Positions 23,454-34,458 are shown, counted from the stretch's first letter. The stretch: 64,000 nt of DNA from Tupaia tana (GCA_026018925.1 JAKSZU010000016.1:2479501-2543500); one strand, 5' to 3'. Notes: generated from the sequence alone by a model not told the origin. Made by a program: numbers and translations.

Positions 23454-24672
23454 TTAGTTTTCCTGGTATAGTACTCCCTTCAGAACCTCTTGAAGAGCTG
23501 GTCTGGAGTTGATAAATTCCTTCAAATTTTGTTTATTCGAGAATGTTTTTATCTTTTTCTCCCATATGAAAGACAATTTTGCTGGATATAGTATTCTTGG
23601 TTGAAATTGTTTTTCACTCAACTCTTTGACTATGCTTCCCCATTCTTTCCTTGCCTGCATTGTTTCTGCTGAGAGATCTGATGTTAGCCTGATGGGGTGA
23701 CCTTTGTAAGTAACTTGATGTTTCCCTCTTGCCAACTTTTGTATCTTTTTTTTTTTTTTTGGAGAGGTTTTTCGCTATAGGGCGTGTGTGCTCGCCAGAC
23801 AGACAGAGAGAGACATAGAGACAGAAAGCGAGAAATCACCCCCCAGGGGGGATGGTCATGCCGCAATCCCTTCTCCTCCATTATCCTCTTGGGATCTAGG
23901 GCACGCACGCACACGCACCCGGCGTGAGTTTTAAGCCACCGGGTCCGGGACGTGAACCGCGGTCGACTACGTGGGAGTCCAGCGACATAGTCATTACGGT
24001 AACTGCTGGTTCCCCCAACTTTTGTATCTTGTCTTTGTCTATTGTTTTTGCCAGTCTGGCTATGATGTGCCTTGGAGAGGATCTTCTTGGGTTGATTCTA
24101 CTCGGGGTCCTATGTATTTCTTGGGTCGGGATATTTGAATGCCTTTCTAGGTTTGGAAAATTTTCTTCCAGGATTTCATAGAATAAATTATCTAGGCCTT
24201 TATTATTTTCTTCCTCTTCTGGAATACCAATTATCTGGATGTTGGGGTGCTGGATGGTATCCAGTATTCCTTATATATTATCCTCATTTTTCATGTTTTT
24301 TTACTCTATCTTCTTGATACTTTTTTCTAGGTCAGATGTTTTGTCTTCTACGTTAGAGATTCGATCTTCTGCCTGTTTTAACCCTCTTTTAATACTTTCA
24401 AGGGAAGTATTGATTTCCTGTATCACATTCTTCAACCCTAGAAGTTCCATCTGGTTTTTGTTTAAGGTATCCATTTCTTCTTTCAAGTCATGAAAGGACT
24501 TCCTCATCTCCTGGAGCTCCTTGTCTCTTTTCTCTTCCATCTCAGTTAATTTGGTCACTACAAATATTCTGAATTCTTTATCGGACATGTCCATGACGTC
24601 CATTGTACTGACTGTAGGTGATGGGGGCTTGAGAATTTCCCGTGAGGGAAAGGCCTTTTGTTGGTTGCTCAT
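23454..24672 (-). pseudogene. L1-ORF1: LINE-1 ORF1 interrupted by a SINE
   Basis: The start at 24672 gives MSNQQKAFPSREILKPP, then MSDKEFRIFVVTKLTEME and the coiled coil (KKNQ-like KNQMELLGLK, then RGLKQAEDRISNVEDKTSDLEKS) to residue 123. The C-terminal domain (VTYKGHPIRLTSDLSAETMQARKEW) runs from 23735 to the stop at 23454. The SINE at 23748-24014 lies between the coiled coil and the C-terminal domain. It is the main lesion, plus a frame break near 24300. Confidence 0.88.
23748..24014 (-). mobile_element. tRNA-derived SINE, family 1 (young), in LINE-1 ORF1
   Basis: Complete reverse copy with exact target duplication CCAACTTTTGTATCTT at 23732-23747 and 24015-24030. It keeps the CCCCCCAGGGGGG palindrome at about 23840. 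It dates this SINE wave as later than LINE-1 copy 3. Confidence 0.95.
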
Positions 24673-24989
24673 ATTTCATGAGTTTCTGTGATTGTTCCTA
24701 GTCATCAGGTATTCTATGTGTTGCTTCCTAACTTATTTAAGGTATCTCTGAGTGTTAAGAGTTGTACAGGATTAGAAAATTGATGATTTATCTTATGGTT
24801 GGCCTACCTGTTGCTCACAATTACCATTAACTGTTGCCACTAGTCTTGAATGGCCCAAAGTCCTCCCTATTTCTAAGGAGTGGTGAGCCTCCAACTGACC
24901 TAATTAGCAACACCTCAAGAGCAAAGAAAAACAAAACAAAAAAGGAAATCACGTGGCGTTGCATACTGCACGCTATTCAAATCACCAAA

Positions 24990-25247
24990 ATTCAGAGAGT
25001 CCAAAGGCAAGTGGGGAAGGGCCAGAGGATGAATGACAGGTCAGGCCACCTGGTGTCAGGAACTGTTGGCCGGCTCAATTCGGTTTGCAGGTGCCGTGGG
25101 GTGTGAGTTTGTCTTAAAGTCCCATACAACCAAACTGGGGTCGAAGGAAGAGGAAGGGTGGGGATGCACAAAGTGCCAGAGCGGTAGGGCCTGCAGCCTC
25201 CGGCCACCTGGTGTCTGGAACTGCTGTCCAGCTCGATCTGGTTTGCC
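24990..25247 (-). repeat. Tandem 158-bp unit at the 5' end of LINE-1 copy 3
   Basis: GGCCACCTGGTGTCAGGAAC at 25044 recurs as GGCCACCTGGTGTCTGGAAC at 25202, 158 bp on, followed by CTCAATTCGGTTTGC and CTCGATCTGGTTTGC. About one and a half units are present. The unit is not similar to the 130-bp monomer of copy 2 nor to the 122-bp unit of the copy at 50343. Confidence 0.82.
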
Positions 25248-25362
25248 GAAATTGTACTTCTTGAGTCCTAATATGGTTGTAGTCATTTGCCTTGAGTAAA
25301 ACACAATTGAAATGTTTCTAACTGATAAAAAAAAACCTTTCTAACTGATAATAAAAATGATT

Positions 25363-25626
25363 TGTTTTTTTAGAGAGAGACTTTTGCTCTAGGGCATGTG
25401 TGCTTGCCAGAGAAACAGAGAGAGACAGAGAGATAGAAAGAGATAAATCACCCCTCAGAGAGTATGGCCACACTACAATCCCTTTTCCTCCATACTCCTG
25501 TCGGTATTTTGGGCACTCACACACACATTACTGGAATGAGTTTCAAGCCACCGGGTTAGGGACTCGCATCACAGTCGACTACATGGGAGTCCAGCAACAT
25601 AAACACCACAATATCTTCTGGTCCTA
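25363..25626 (-). mobile_element. tRNA-derived SINE, family 1
   Basis: Reverse copy, T-run at 25365, CTCTAGGGCATGTGTGCTTGCC, CACCCCTCAGAGAGTATGG, head ending TCTGGTCC at 25624. A short likely target duplication TAAAAATGA flanks it. Confidence 0.82.
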
Positions 25627-25902
25627 AAAATGAGATATTAATCCTTATAATAATCTTAACAGATTTTTATGTGTAAGGTGAAAAAAATCACAAAAATTTG
25701 GAACAAAAAATGAGGTTATAATTGTGATTGTTGGGAAGTTGGGTTAATTACGTCACCTCTCCGTAGAGGTTTCATTCTTCTTGTGGCAAATGGGTAGGTT
25801 AAACTAGACTAGTAATTTGTAATTGAAAAAATACTTTCAGTCAAAAATCAATTAATGCAAGAGTTAAAAATATAGAAAATCGATAAGCAAAATTACTTTC
25901 TC

Positions 25903-26068
25903 TGGGGCCAGCAGGTTGCATGGTTGTTGGAGTGATGGACTCTCACATGGCTGATCATGATTTGAAGACCAGATCTGACAGCCTTCTTTCTCACTTACCC
26001 TCTCTCTCCCTCTTTGTCTCTGTATGTTGAGTGCATATGCCCTATAGCAAATTTAAAATAATAATAAT
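25903..26068 (+). mobile_element. Short SINE (internally deleted subfamily S1)
   Basis: Head GGGGCCAGCAGGTTGCATGG and B-box part are followed directly by CTTTCTCACTTACCCTCTC, so about 100 bp between the B box and the CT-rich part are missing. The tail GCATATGCCCTATAGCAAATTT is kept. It ends in an (AAT)n microsatellite at 26055-26085. Confidence 0.75.
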
Positions 26069-26091
26069 AATAATAAATAAATGAAATACAT

Positions 26092-26355
26092 AATTTTTTT
26101 GGAGAGGTTTTTGCTATAGAGCGCGTGCATTTGCCAGCCAGACAGAGAGAGACAGAGAGACAGAAAGTGAGAAATCACCCCCCAGGGGTGATTGCCACGC
26201 CGCAACCCCTTCTCCTCCATTCTCCTCTTGAGATCTTGGGCATGCACGCACACGTGCCTGGCGTGAGTTTTAAGCCACCGGGTCCGGGACGCGAACTGTG
26301 GTCGACTACGTGGGAGTCCAGCGACATAGCCATTATGCTTACTGCTGGTCCCCAA
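26092..26355 (-). mobile_element. tRNA-derived SINE, family 1
   Basis: Complete reverse copy: GAGAGGTTTTTGCTATAGAGCG, CCCCCCAGGGGTGATTGCC, GCCTGGCGTGAGTTTTAAGC, head with GTCGACTACGTGGGAGTCC, end CTGGTCCCC. Flanks share an AAATACATAATTTTT-like duplication. Confidence 0.9.
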
Positions 26356-27984
26356 ATAAATAATTTTTTAAAAAAATTACTTTTCTTGAACTAGTGCATT
26401 ATAGCACAGAACCTTCCACTCTGACCTCTGCTCTGTCTCTTGCTGACCTCCTACCTCACACAACAAACACTGAAACACTCCACAATGCCATAAGGATTTT
26501 TAAAAACATAATTATAAGAGCTACATGGAAAAATTATACATGTATAAGATGAGATAAACAAAAGAGATAACATTAGACGATATCAACAAAAAGATTGAAA
26601 TCCAGAAAGTCTATGGGTGAGTGGTCACTGAATTGAGACTGAAGAACACAATGCAAGAAGCAAAAGCATGGAAGCCAGTCTGCACAGAACCCTGGGAAGA
26701 AATCAAGCACCTCTTACACCATGGGTTCAGTGTGAGGCTGAAACCTCAGGTAGTGCTAAGGCCCAGGTAAATCCGTGTTCTCCTCTACCTCACACCGCAC
26801 CCCTCAATCCCAATGGAGTCATACATTTCTTCTAGAAAGGTTTATTCAGTAGCGAATGCAGCTGAAACTTGAAATCTATGCACAGACTGTTAAGGCCTCG
26901 GCCCCAGACATTTCAAAATTATTTTCCCAGTGGATGAAAGCTAGGTTTATCCCATAGAGGATACTTGATTTATCTTTAGGGAAAAAGACTAGCTTAGACA
27001 AAATTAACATAGCTAAATACATATGTAGAAAATAAACTAAAAAGTCAGCTTAGTGCCTAATTTCCCTGGAATGAAGATCACATTCCTTCTGTGAACCTCA
27101 TCTAAGTTTACCTAGGCACAGGGATTCCGACCAACAATTTAGCTCATTCTCAATATGAACTAACAGTCAGAACTTGAACCAGTATTTGAGGAAAGCCTCT
27201 AATATTAAATGCATAGACCAAGGGAAACAAAACTGTAAATTCAGATTAAAGGATAATAAGGTAGTCGTAACAGAAAATGTAAAACATTTACAAGCATCAT
27301 AAAACAAGAAAGATAAAATAAGGAAAAGACTAATCCTAGATGCACAATCTTGGCTCTAAATTCTTTCTACAATACCCGTGAAGGAGAACAGGCATCGAGC
27401 AGTCAATGATAACTAAAACAGTAAGAAGCAAGGCACCATGAGAAAGGAGCAATAGAAAGGAAAGACCATCAAAATTAATTTATGAAAATTTCAGTATTGG
27501 AATTACTATACACAAACTATGAAGCAGCTATGGTTGTTATGTTTAAAGAATTAAAAGAGAAGTGTTAACATACCTACCAGGAATAAGAGGTAAGCTAAAA
27601 TATTTTTGAAAACACCAAATGGAATTTATGAATTTTAAAAATGGAGTAAACAAAATGTAAAACTCAATGGACAAATTAGATAGCCAGATTTGTAAAGCTG
27701 TGGGAAGAATTTGAAGCTGGAAGATAAAGTATTACAAAATTAACCAGAGTGTCATAAAGAGAGAGAGAGAAAGATAAGAAATTTTTTTTAATTAAAAAAA
27801 AAAAAAACAAGAGAGATTAAGAGGACAGAGTGCATAGATCTAACATACAATGGACTGAAATTAAAAAGAGGCTATTAATCAATCATATTTAAAGAAATAA
27901 CAACTAAAATGTTCTCAATAATAAAAGACTAATCTACAAATCCAAGAATTTGAATGAATTTGAAACAGAATACATTATCTTTTT

Positions 27985-28028
27985 ATTTTTATGTTTTTAG
28001 TTTTTGCTATAGGGTATGTGTGCTTGCC

Positions 28029-28059
<31 letters not shown>

Positions 28060-28250
28060 GAAGGACGTGAGAAATCACCCCCCACGGGCATGGCCATGCC
28101 ACAATCCCTTCTCTTCCATCCTCCGTTCATGATTTGGGCATGCACGCACATGCACCTGGCATGACTTGCAAGCTGCTGGGTCTGGAACTTGAACCACTGA
28201 GTCGGCTATGTAGGATCCAGGGTCTTAACCTCCAGACCACCTGCACGCTC
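27985..28250 (-). mobile_element. tRNA-derived SINE, family 1, older
   Basis: Reverse copy with TTTTTGCTATAGGGTATGTGTG at 28000, CACCCCCCACGGGCATGGCC at 28076, and a head ending in GACCACCTGCACGCTCCA, somewhat altered. Confidence 0.75.
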
Positions 28251-28704
28251 CAGAATACTACGATTCTTTTAAAGATTAAAAACTGACCACGTCATAGTAA
28301 AACATCAGAACAACAAAGATGAAAAAATCTTAAAACAGACTACAGGGCTAAACGGCCAACTTCTCAAGATCAAGAGCGGAATCCAGAACCCACGGAAAGG
28401 TACTTTCCACGAGAGGAAGAGTGTGCCTGCTATCCTGAGATTCTAAATCCAGTGCAAATCTATTTTGAGAATGATGATGAAATAAAGCCCTTTCACACAA
28501 ACAAAAACCTGAAGAGTTTGCTAGTGCCTGAGGCTTGCTAAAGGGCATTTGAAAGGCTGTACTTAGACAAAAGGAGCTTGATCTCAGAAGGGAATAGTGC
28601 ATCAAGAGGGAACAAAGCACAGAGAAAGTGGTAAACATAAGGGGACTGCGAGAAGGAAAAGTGTGAGCTCATTGGTGCAGGAAATTTGGAAATCCATGCG
28701 TAGT

Positions 28705-28985
28705 TTTTTTTCTTCCTGTTTAATTTTTGCCAAAGGACACAGGTACTCATGAGAGAGAGAGAGAGAGACAGAGAGAGAGAGAGAGGGAGGGAAAGTGAGA
28801 AAGCACCCCGCCCCCTGGGGGATGATCACACTGCAATCCCTTCTCCCTCATCTCCCTCCTTTCAGGACTTTTAGGCCCCACACACATGTGCCCTGTGTCT
28901 TTTCAGGTTGCTATTCTGGAACTTGAGCCATGCAGGTGACCTTGTGGGATCTAGCCCTTTAACCACCATGCCACTGGCTGGCCAA
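28705..28985 (-). mobile_element. tRNA-derived SINE, family 1, older
   Basis: Reverse copy with tail TTTTTGCCAAAGGACACAGG at 28722, a long (GA)n run at 28751-28790 and the head end CCACCATGCCACTGGCTGGCC at 28963-28983. Confidence 0.7.
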
Positions 28986-29031
28986 TAATACAATAGTATA
29001 GTTATTTTATAGCATGCATCTTCCTGTGGAT

Positions 29032-29287
29032 TTTTTCTTTTTTTAAGAAAGATTTTTGCTACAAGGAGTGTGCGCTCACTGGAGAGTGAGAGAGAGACAG
29101 GGAGAGAGAAATCATGCCCCATGGGGGATGGCCACACCACAATCCCTTCTCCATTCTCCTCTCAGGACTTTGGGCATGCATGAACCCACGTCTGCATGAG
29201 TTTTAAGCTGCCAGGTCCGGAACTTGAACCGCAGTCGACAATGTGAGAATCCAGTGACGTAACCATTACGTCATCTGCTGGTCTTTG
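29032..29287 (-). mobile_element. tRNA-derived SINE, family 1
   Basis: Reverse copy, GATTTTTGCTACAAGGAGTG at 29050, CCCCATGGGGGATGGCC at 29116, CGCAGTCGACAATGTGAG at 29231, and an end at GTCATCTGCTGGTC. Confidence 0.82.
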
Positions 29288-29436
29288 TCGCATGGATGTT
29301 TTGAAGACCACTCGTATATAAATATATCTAACTTAATATCGACTCTGGAAACAATAATTTACCCTGCGGCATGCAAAAAAGTTGTAAATAAAATTCTCAA
29401 CAAGAATTACATGTGGTTCAAGAGTTAATATTCTTG

Positions 29437-29710
29437 GGAACCAGCAGTTAGCGTAATGGCTATGTCGCTGGACTCCCACGTAGTCGACCACGGTTCGCAT
29501 CCTGGACCCGGTGGCTTAAAACTCACGCCAGGTGGGTGTGCGTGTGTGCCCAAGATCCCAAGAGGAGAATGGAGAAGGGATTGCGGCGTGACCATCCCCC
29601 CAGGGGGGTGATTTCTCGCTTTCTGTCTCTATGTCTCTCTCTGTCTGTCTGGCGAGCGCACGCACCCTATAGCGAAAACCTCTCCAAAAAAAAAAAAAAA
29701 AAAAAAAAAA
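29437..29710 (+). mobile_element. tRNA-derived SINE, family 1 (young)
   Basis: Intact copy with box A TTAGCGTAATGG at 29447, box B GGTTCGCATCC at about 29492, CCCCCCAGGGGGG palindrome at 29596, and a 26-base A tail. Target duplication AGAGTTAATATTCTTG at 29421-29436 and 29711-29726 is exact, so this is among the latest insertions here. Confidence 0.95.
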
Positions 29711-30186
29711 AGAGTTAATATTCTTGAAGAAGAAGTTTTACTTTCTTTAAAAATTGACCTGGATAACTTAAGATGCAGGTTTTTTATTTTTGAAATAATT
29801 ACCAAAAAGATAAAAACAGAATATTAATTTTTAAGGCTAGTAAAGGAAAATTGGAAATATAAAAGTATACAAAAATGCCCAAAAGAAGATGAAAAGAAAT
29901 GCAGAATAAGTAAAATAAATGTCAAGGACAAAATAAGTTTGGCTTAAACCATGGTACAATGTGATTTCATTAAATTAACGGAATTAAGCATTCCAGTTAA
30001 AAGGTAGAAAAACATGCAGGTATGGAAGAGCTAAGAGCAAAAGAACGGGAAAGGGAGGGTATGGCATGCAGCATAGCACTACACGTAATGAAGTTAATGT
30101 CCTTATTTAATATCAAAAACTAACTTTACAATGAAAAGAATTAGTAGAAACAATAAAACATTGTAAGTCAAAAAGAAGAAATACTG

Positions 30187-30430
30187 TTTTTTTTAAGAGA
30201 GATATTTTACTATGGGGCATGTGTGCTCACCAGAGAGACAGAGAGACAAGTAGAATTCATACCCTAGGAGGGATGGCTATGCCACAATCCCTGCTCCTCC
30301 ATTCTCTTGGAATCTTGGGCATGCACACACATGCACAGGGCACAAGTTTCAAGCTTCTGGGTCTGGGACACAAACCGTGGTTGACTACAAGGAAGTCCAG
30401 TGATGTAACCATTATGCCATCTGCTGGTCT
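30187..30430 (-). mobile_element. tRNA-derived SINE, family 1, older
   Basis: Reverse copy; the CT-rich part is shortened to CAGAGAGACAGAGAGAC. The head end GCCATCTGCTGGTCTC is at 30415-30430. Confidence 0.8.
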
Positions 30431-30577
30431 CAATACTTTTAAATTTGTATGCAGCTAATGACAGGTTCTCAAAATACACATAATATACAATTTCACAGAA
30501 CTTATAATATACAAATTGTAATGAGAAATTTTAATAATCTTTCTCAGGAATGAATAGAACAATAAGAAAACAGAAGC

Positions 30578-30851
30578 TTGGGACCAGCAGTTGGCGTAAT
30601 GGCTATGTTGCTGGACTCCCATGTAGTTGACCGCGGTTTGAGTCCTGGACCTGGTGGCTTAAACTCATGCTGGGTGCGTGTGCATGCTTGCCCAAGATCC
30701 TGAGAGGAGAATGGAGGAGAAGGGATTGCGGCATGGCCATCTCCCCTTGTTGGGTGATTTCTCGCTTTCTGTTTCTCTGTCTCTCTCTCTCTGTCTTTCT
30801 GGCGAGTGCACGTGCCCTATAACAAAAACCTCTCCGAAAAAAAAAAAAAGT
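30578..30851 (+). mobile_element. tRNA-derived SINE, family 1
   Basis: Full copy from GGGACCAGCAGTTGGCG to AACCTCTCCG and the A-run. The flank AGAAGCTT occurs on both sides (30571 and 30864), a short target duplication, and the old L1 ORF2 text resumes after it. Confidence 0.9.
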
Positions 30852-31328
30852 AAAAAAAACCCAGAAGCTTATAGAATATTAGAACAACATGGTTAACAAA
30901 ATTGATTTAGTGAGAATATTTAGGGCATTCCAATCAACAACTAATGAATACCTATTCTTTCTAAGTGCACATAGAACGTCTACAAATACTAACCATGTAT
31001 CTGGATAGACAGAAGCCTCAGCGCCCAGCATCCAGCCCATTGCATGCTCCTCTGCTGCCGTGTTATCTGCATGAAAGATAACCACTCTACGAGCAAAACG
31101 CCACGTGGGTGCTGGAAACTCACCATGTCTGAATACACGGCAGTGAAAATGAGCCAACGACATCCACGTAAGACAATACAGGTGAGTCTTGAAAGCACAC
31201 TATTGAGCAAAGGAAGCCAGCTATGCAAGGAGTTCAATCATTTACACTTCAAAATAGACGAAAGTAACCAGCTTGTTTAGGGATATAATACGACAGGTAG
31301 TTAAACTAAAAAGAAACAGGAGAAATTA

Positions 31329-31412
31329 CTGGATTGTCAGGAAAGTCATGACTTTCCCCAATTTTTGCACAGAAAACCTGAAAAACATGTCATGACTTTC
31401 CCAACAACCTAA
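31329..31412. mobile_element. Mariner-type MITE, family A (copy 1)
   Basis: An 84-bp palindromic element with TA on both sides (31327-31328, 31413-31414). The left end reads GATTGTCAGGAAAGTCATGAC and the reverse complement of the right end reads GGTTGTTGGGAAAGTCATGAC (one base over shared). The same ends are found on the 78-bp element at 63759 and, in weaker form, on the mariner at 34402. No coding capacity. Confidence 0.75.
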
Positions 31413-31805
31413 TATTTTGATGACAGGACAGCTCGTGGGTCCTTCTAGGTGACTGGATGAGGGAAGTGTGTGCTCAGGCTTCCGGAGTCAGTGTTCCGTG
31501 TATCAAACAGTAGGAATTGCAAGGGTATTCACTCTACACACATGTCTATGCATCTCGTATGTTCATTGTATTTCATAATTTCAAAAGCAAGATGAAATGG
31601 ATACATTGCATTTTGATAGGAATTTCTGGGAAGGTGCTGTGTTTGTCTTTCATCCAAAGGATGTTTAGAAATGAGATTTTCTCCTATGCTGATTCTACCA
31701 AATACTCTTTTTTACTAAAATGTACGGTGTCAAATTAGTCAGGAATAAACTGCTGTAAGAACCTTAAGTCTGTAGTGACTTCTAATAATAAAGAATTATT
31801 TCTGG

Positions 31806-32060
31806 AGTCCAGCAGGTGGTGTGTTGAGTGAGGCACTGGATTCCCTCGTGGCTGACTGCTGTTTGAGTCCTGGACCTGGTGGCTTAACAATCACACCAGG
31901 TACATGTGCACATGTGCCCAAAATCCCAAAAGGAGACTGGAGGGGACAGGATTGCGGTGTGGGCATTCCCTCTGGGGTGTGATTTCTCACTTTCCCTCTC
32001 TGTCTCTCCATGTCTTTCTCTGGTGAATGTACACACCCTCTTATAAAATATATTAAAAAA
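31806..32060 (+). mobile_element. tRNA-derived SINE, family 1, older
   Basis: Starts GAGTCCAGCAGGTGGTGTG, B box GTTTGAGTCCTGG at 31861, GGACAGGATTGCGGTGTGGGC at 31944, CT-rich run, tail ACACACCCTCTTATAAAATA. Confidence 0.8.
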
Positions 32061-32570
32061 GAGAATTATTATCTTTGACTCATGTCATGCCAATGAGAAT
32101 TGGTGGTATTTTTGTGTGGACAGTTACCTGAGGGTCTTCTGTTCTGCCCTGGGATCCACTGTTCATAAGGAAACCAGGACCCCCCTGGGATTGCCCTGCT
32201 CAGCTCTCAAGCAGGGAAGAGAGGAGTATGCAGAAGGAACATGGAGAGTCATGAGGGTCTGCACACTTGGCTCCATACCCCACTAGCCAACACCTGCTCA
32301 CATGGTCTTTGAAGTAAGTTGGCCAATAACTGACAGAACATAAAGCCTCTAGGATTTTACTCCAGAAGACATGTTTCATCAGAATGAAATAAAATGACAT
32401 AGAATAATCCATGCACTTAATTTCTCCAGTATATATATTAGTAGAATGAAAAAGGCAAAGGAAATGCCAGGGTGAAAATGAAGAAAAACGTATGGTGACT
32501 AGGGTGTAGCAGGTTTAGAGAACAACCACAAAAGTTGAGGCTATTTCTTTAGTTAAAATATACACATAAG
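32061..32570. other. Unique sequence, nothing recognised
   Basis: No gene or repeat can be supported. Short minus-strand frames (up to 70 residues) show no domain. Confidence 0.45.
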
Positions 32571-32571
32571 G

Positions 32572-33105
32572 TGAGCCCATGGCATGGTGGTTAAGGCAGC
32601 TGGATCCCAAATGGCTAACTGTGTGATTCAAGTCCTGGATCTGGAGGTTTGAAAAACACAGAGCTAGCAGGTGGTGTGGTGGTTAAGGCACTGGACTTCC
32701 ACATGGCTAACAGCAGTTCAAGTACTGCTGGTGGCTTGAATATCACACTGGGTGCATGTGTGCGTGTGCCCAAAATCTCAGGAAGAGAATGGAAGGGAAG
32801 GGATTGTGTCATGGCCATCCCCTCTGGGGGGTGATTTCTCACTTTCCCTCTCACTGTCACTGTCGCTGTCTTTTGGTTTCTCTCTCCAGTGAGCGCATGT
32901 GTCCTATGGCAAAACCTTAAAAAAAAGAAAAATACACCAGATGTGTGTACCTGTATGTCCAAAACCCTGAAAAAAGGGAGAGGTGGAGGAGAAAAGATTG
33001 TGGTGTGACCATCCCTCCTGGATGGTACTTCTTACTTTCCCTCTTTCTTTGTCTCTGTCTGGTAGCGCATATGCCCTCTAGCAAATTTAAAAAAATAAAC
33101 ATACA
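32572..33105 (+). mobile_element. Outer SINE split by another SINE
   Basis: The head half is at 32572-32660 (GGTGAGCCCATGGCATGGTGG to TTGAAAAACACA) and the body and tail are at 32927-33105 (GTGTACCTGTATGTCC, AAGATTGTGGTGTGACC, CTAGCAAATTT). The inner copy at 32661-32926 separates them, and GAAAAACACA / GAAAAATACA is the target duplication. Confidence 0.82.
32661..32926 (+). mobile_element. Inner SINE, family 1, inside another SINE
   Basis: Complete copy from GAGCTAGCAGGTGGTGTGG to TATGGCAAAACCTTAAAAAA in the same orientation as the host copy. Its CT-rich part holds a (CACTGT) variant (TCACTGTCACTGTCGCTGTC at 32849). Confidence 0.85.
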
Positions 33106-33109
33106 AACA

Positions 33110-34400
33110 TGCACAAGAGACTGTATATGTGTATGCACATATGTGTATGTGTGTATGTACCTGTATGTGTGTGTTTGTGTATTTAACTACTAAAATTTAG
33201 CAGTTTTTGCAAAGTGATGAAAAAAATAGTGTTAAATTAAAGACAACTAACCATAACTAAGTAAATAAATAAAGAAACCAACAACTATGGAAAAGTACAT
33301 TTATGTCCCGGAGAAGAAATGTAATTACATGGCACAGCTGTGAACAGTGCTTTCATAGTCATAATAAAATGCACCACTGAATATAGATTTTACTAATCTA
33401 CTGTTCTAGCAATGTTTGGAAATTGGGAGAAGTTGGAACTGCTGGACAGTGGTGGGGGTGGAGGGGGTGTCTGAATGCTGAATTATTATGTATGTGTATT
33501 AATTAAAAAGCCGAGGTAATTATCTCCGTTCTCCATCTTCTTTGTGGCTATTGTACAATGTGCTAATTTATAACTGATCACTTTATAAGGACTTATTTGA
33601 AGCTACTTTATAACCAGCATTGACGGCATCTACTTAACTCTTTCAAAAGAAGAAAATGTTGAAAGCATAAAGAGAAATTTACATAATCATCATCAATCAT
33701 CGAAAGAACTGTTGATTATCCTATGTAATTCCTTTGTAAAGTTTAATATTGATTCCATCTGCTGTTTCAGCACTTTGTCCCTGAGCCAAACCCTGAATAA
33801 TTTGTTCTTTTTAACAGGCCATTATGGGAACTCAGGATCACGGTTGATCCTAACCACTTCTTCCAGGAAAAAGACTCCAAAAGGGAGAAGCAGAGTAATG
33901 ATTTGTTTGGTTTTTATGCCTTCAGTGGCAGAAGTATACTCAAACTGTGCAAAACTCTAGCCAAATTCAGATTTGAAGTGGATTCTTCCTCTGATCCATG
34001 AGTGTGTTAGTGTTTTGAGAGGGTCATAACAATTATGGAAACAGACTCAAGCTTAACTATGAGTCAAGCTACATAATGATAGTAATTTGACAATAATTCA
34101 ATTTGATTGAATTACCCTCTTCCTTAAAAATCTTTGAATTAACTTTGCAAGATAAAATGGTAAAAAAGTTGGTAACCTTAGTTTCTGATGTTTTATAAAA
34201 TTATTTTAAAATATCAACCTTGACATTAAAATATGCTTCTGAAGCTCTATTCATGGATTGAACAAAAGAGTAAAAATCATTGCATCTTAGTTTGAATTTC
34301 ATATAAATGTATTGGGTCATTTTATCAAAGGCAAAAAAAATCTACAGCAGAACTCAATACATTTTTCTCAGAGAAAAACTAAATTATCTATCATATTTCT
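33110..34400. other. Unique sequence with one weak exon candidate
   Basis: A GT-rich run (33128-33180) comes first, then DNA without recognised repeats. The only gene-like signal is at 33818-34001, listed separately. Stop-dense on the remaining frames. Confidence 0.45.
33818..34001 (+). other. Candidate terminal exon or orphan frame, unrecognised
   Basis: A pyrimidine-rich run ending TTTTTAACAG at 33817 resembles a 3' splice site. Directly after it the frame starting CCA at 33819 stays open for 60 codons to TGA at 33999. The residues include LWELRITVDPNHFF and NDLFGFYAFSGRS, a mix of charged and aromatic residues unlike simple repeats. A second frame (from 33712) is open across the same DNA to 33960. 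I recognise no family, and a chance frame of this size is quite possible. Confidence 0.2.
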
Positions 34401-34458
34401 TTTGGGTCGTCAGAAAAGTCAGGATGCATTTTGCAACAGATGGTGCTAGTTCATTTCT

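Larger units (their letters stand above)
19081..25247 (-). mobile_element. L1: LINE-1 copy 3, full length, reverse
   Basis: The insertion is bounded by target duplication GAAATTGTACTTCT at 19067-19080 and 25248-25261. In element order: 5' UTR with a duplicated 158-bp unit (24673-25247), ORF1 (23454-24672), a 45-bp spacer, ORF2 (19513-23408), 3' UTR (19081-19512). One young SINE lies in ORF1. Without it the length is about 5.9 kb, the normal L1 size. ORF2 still has stretches of over 300 open codons, so it is younger than copy 2 in coding terms but dead. Confidence 0.95.
26450..31600 (+). mobile_element. L1: LINE-1 copy 4, ancient, forward, most of ORF2 lost
   Basis: ORF1 C-terminal text is clear at 28460-28560 (GATGAAATAAAGCCCTTTCAC, ACAAACAAAAACCTGAAGAG). 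The ORF2 start is at about 29960-30010 (GGAATTAAGCATTCCAGTTA then AAAGGTAGA), and endonuclease text lies at 30460-31010. From about 31120 the sequence jumps to an old L1 3' end (AAGGAAGCCAGCTATGCAAG at 31208). The reverse transcriptase part is absent. SINEs at 27985, 28705, 29032, 29437, 30187 and 30578 and a MITE at 31329 break it further. Left edge and subfamily are uncertain. Confidence 0.6.

Noticed and set aside
29437-29710. Functional tRNA gene
   Set aside because: A and B boxes are present, but the acceptor and anticodon stems do not pair as in a tRNA, and the copy has a SINE body, A tail and target duplication.
34311-34375. TATTGGGTCATTTTATCAAAGG resembling a MITE family A end just left of the mariner
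   Set aside because: Only the first nine bases match, and no inverted partner is found within 150 bp.
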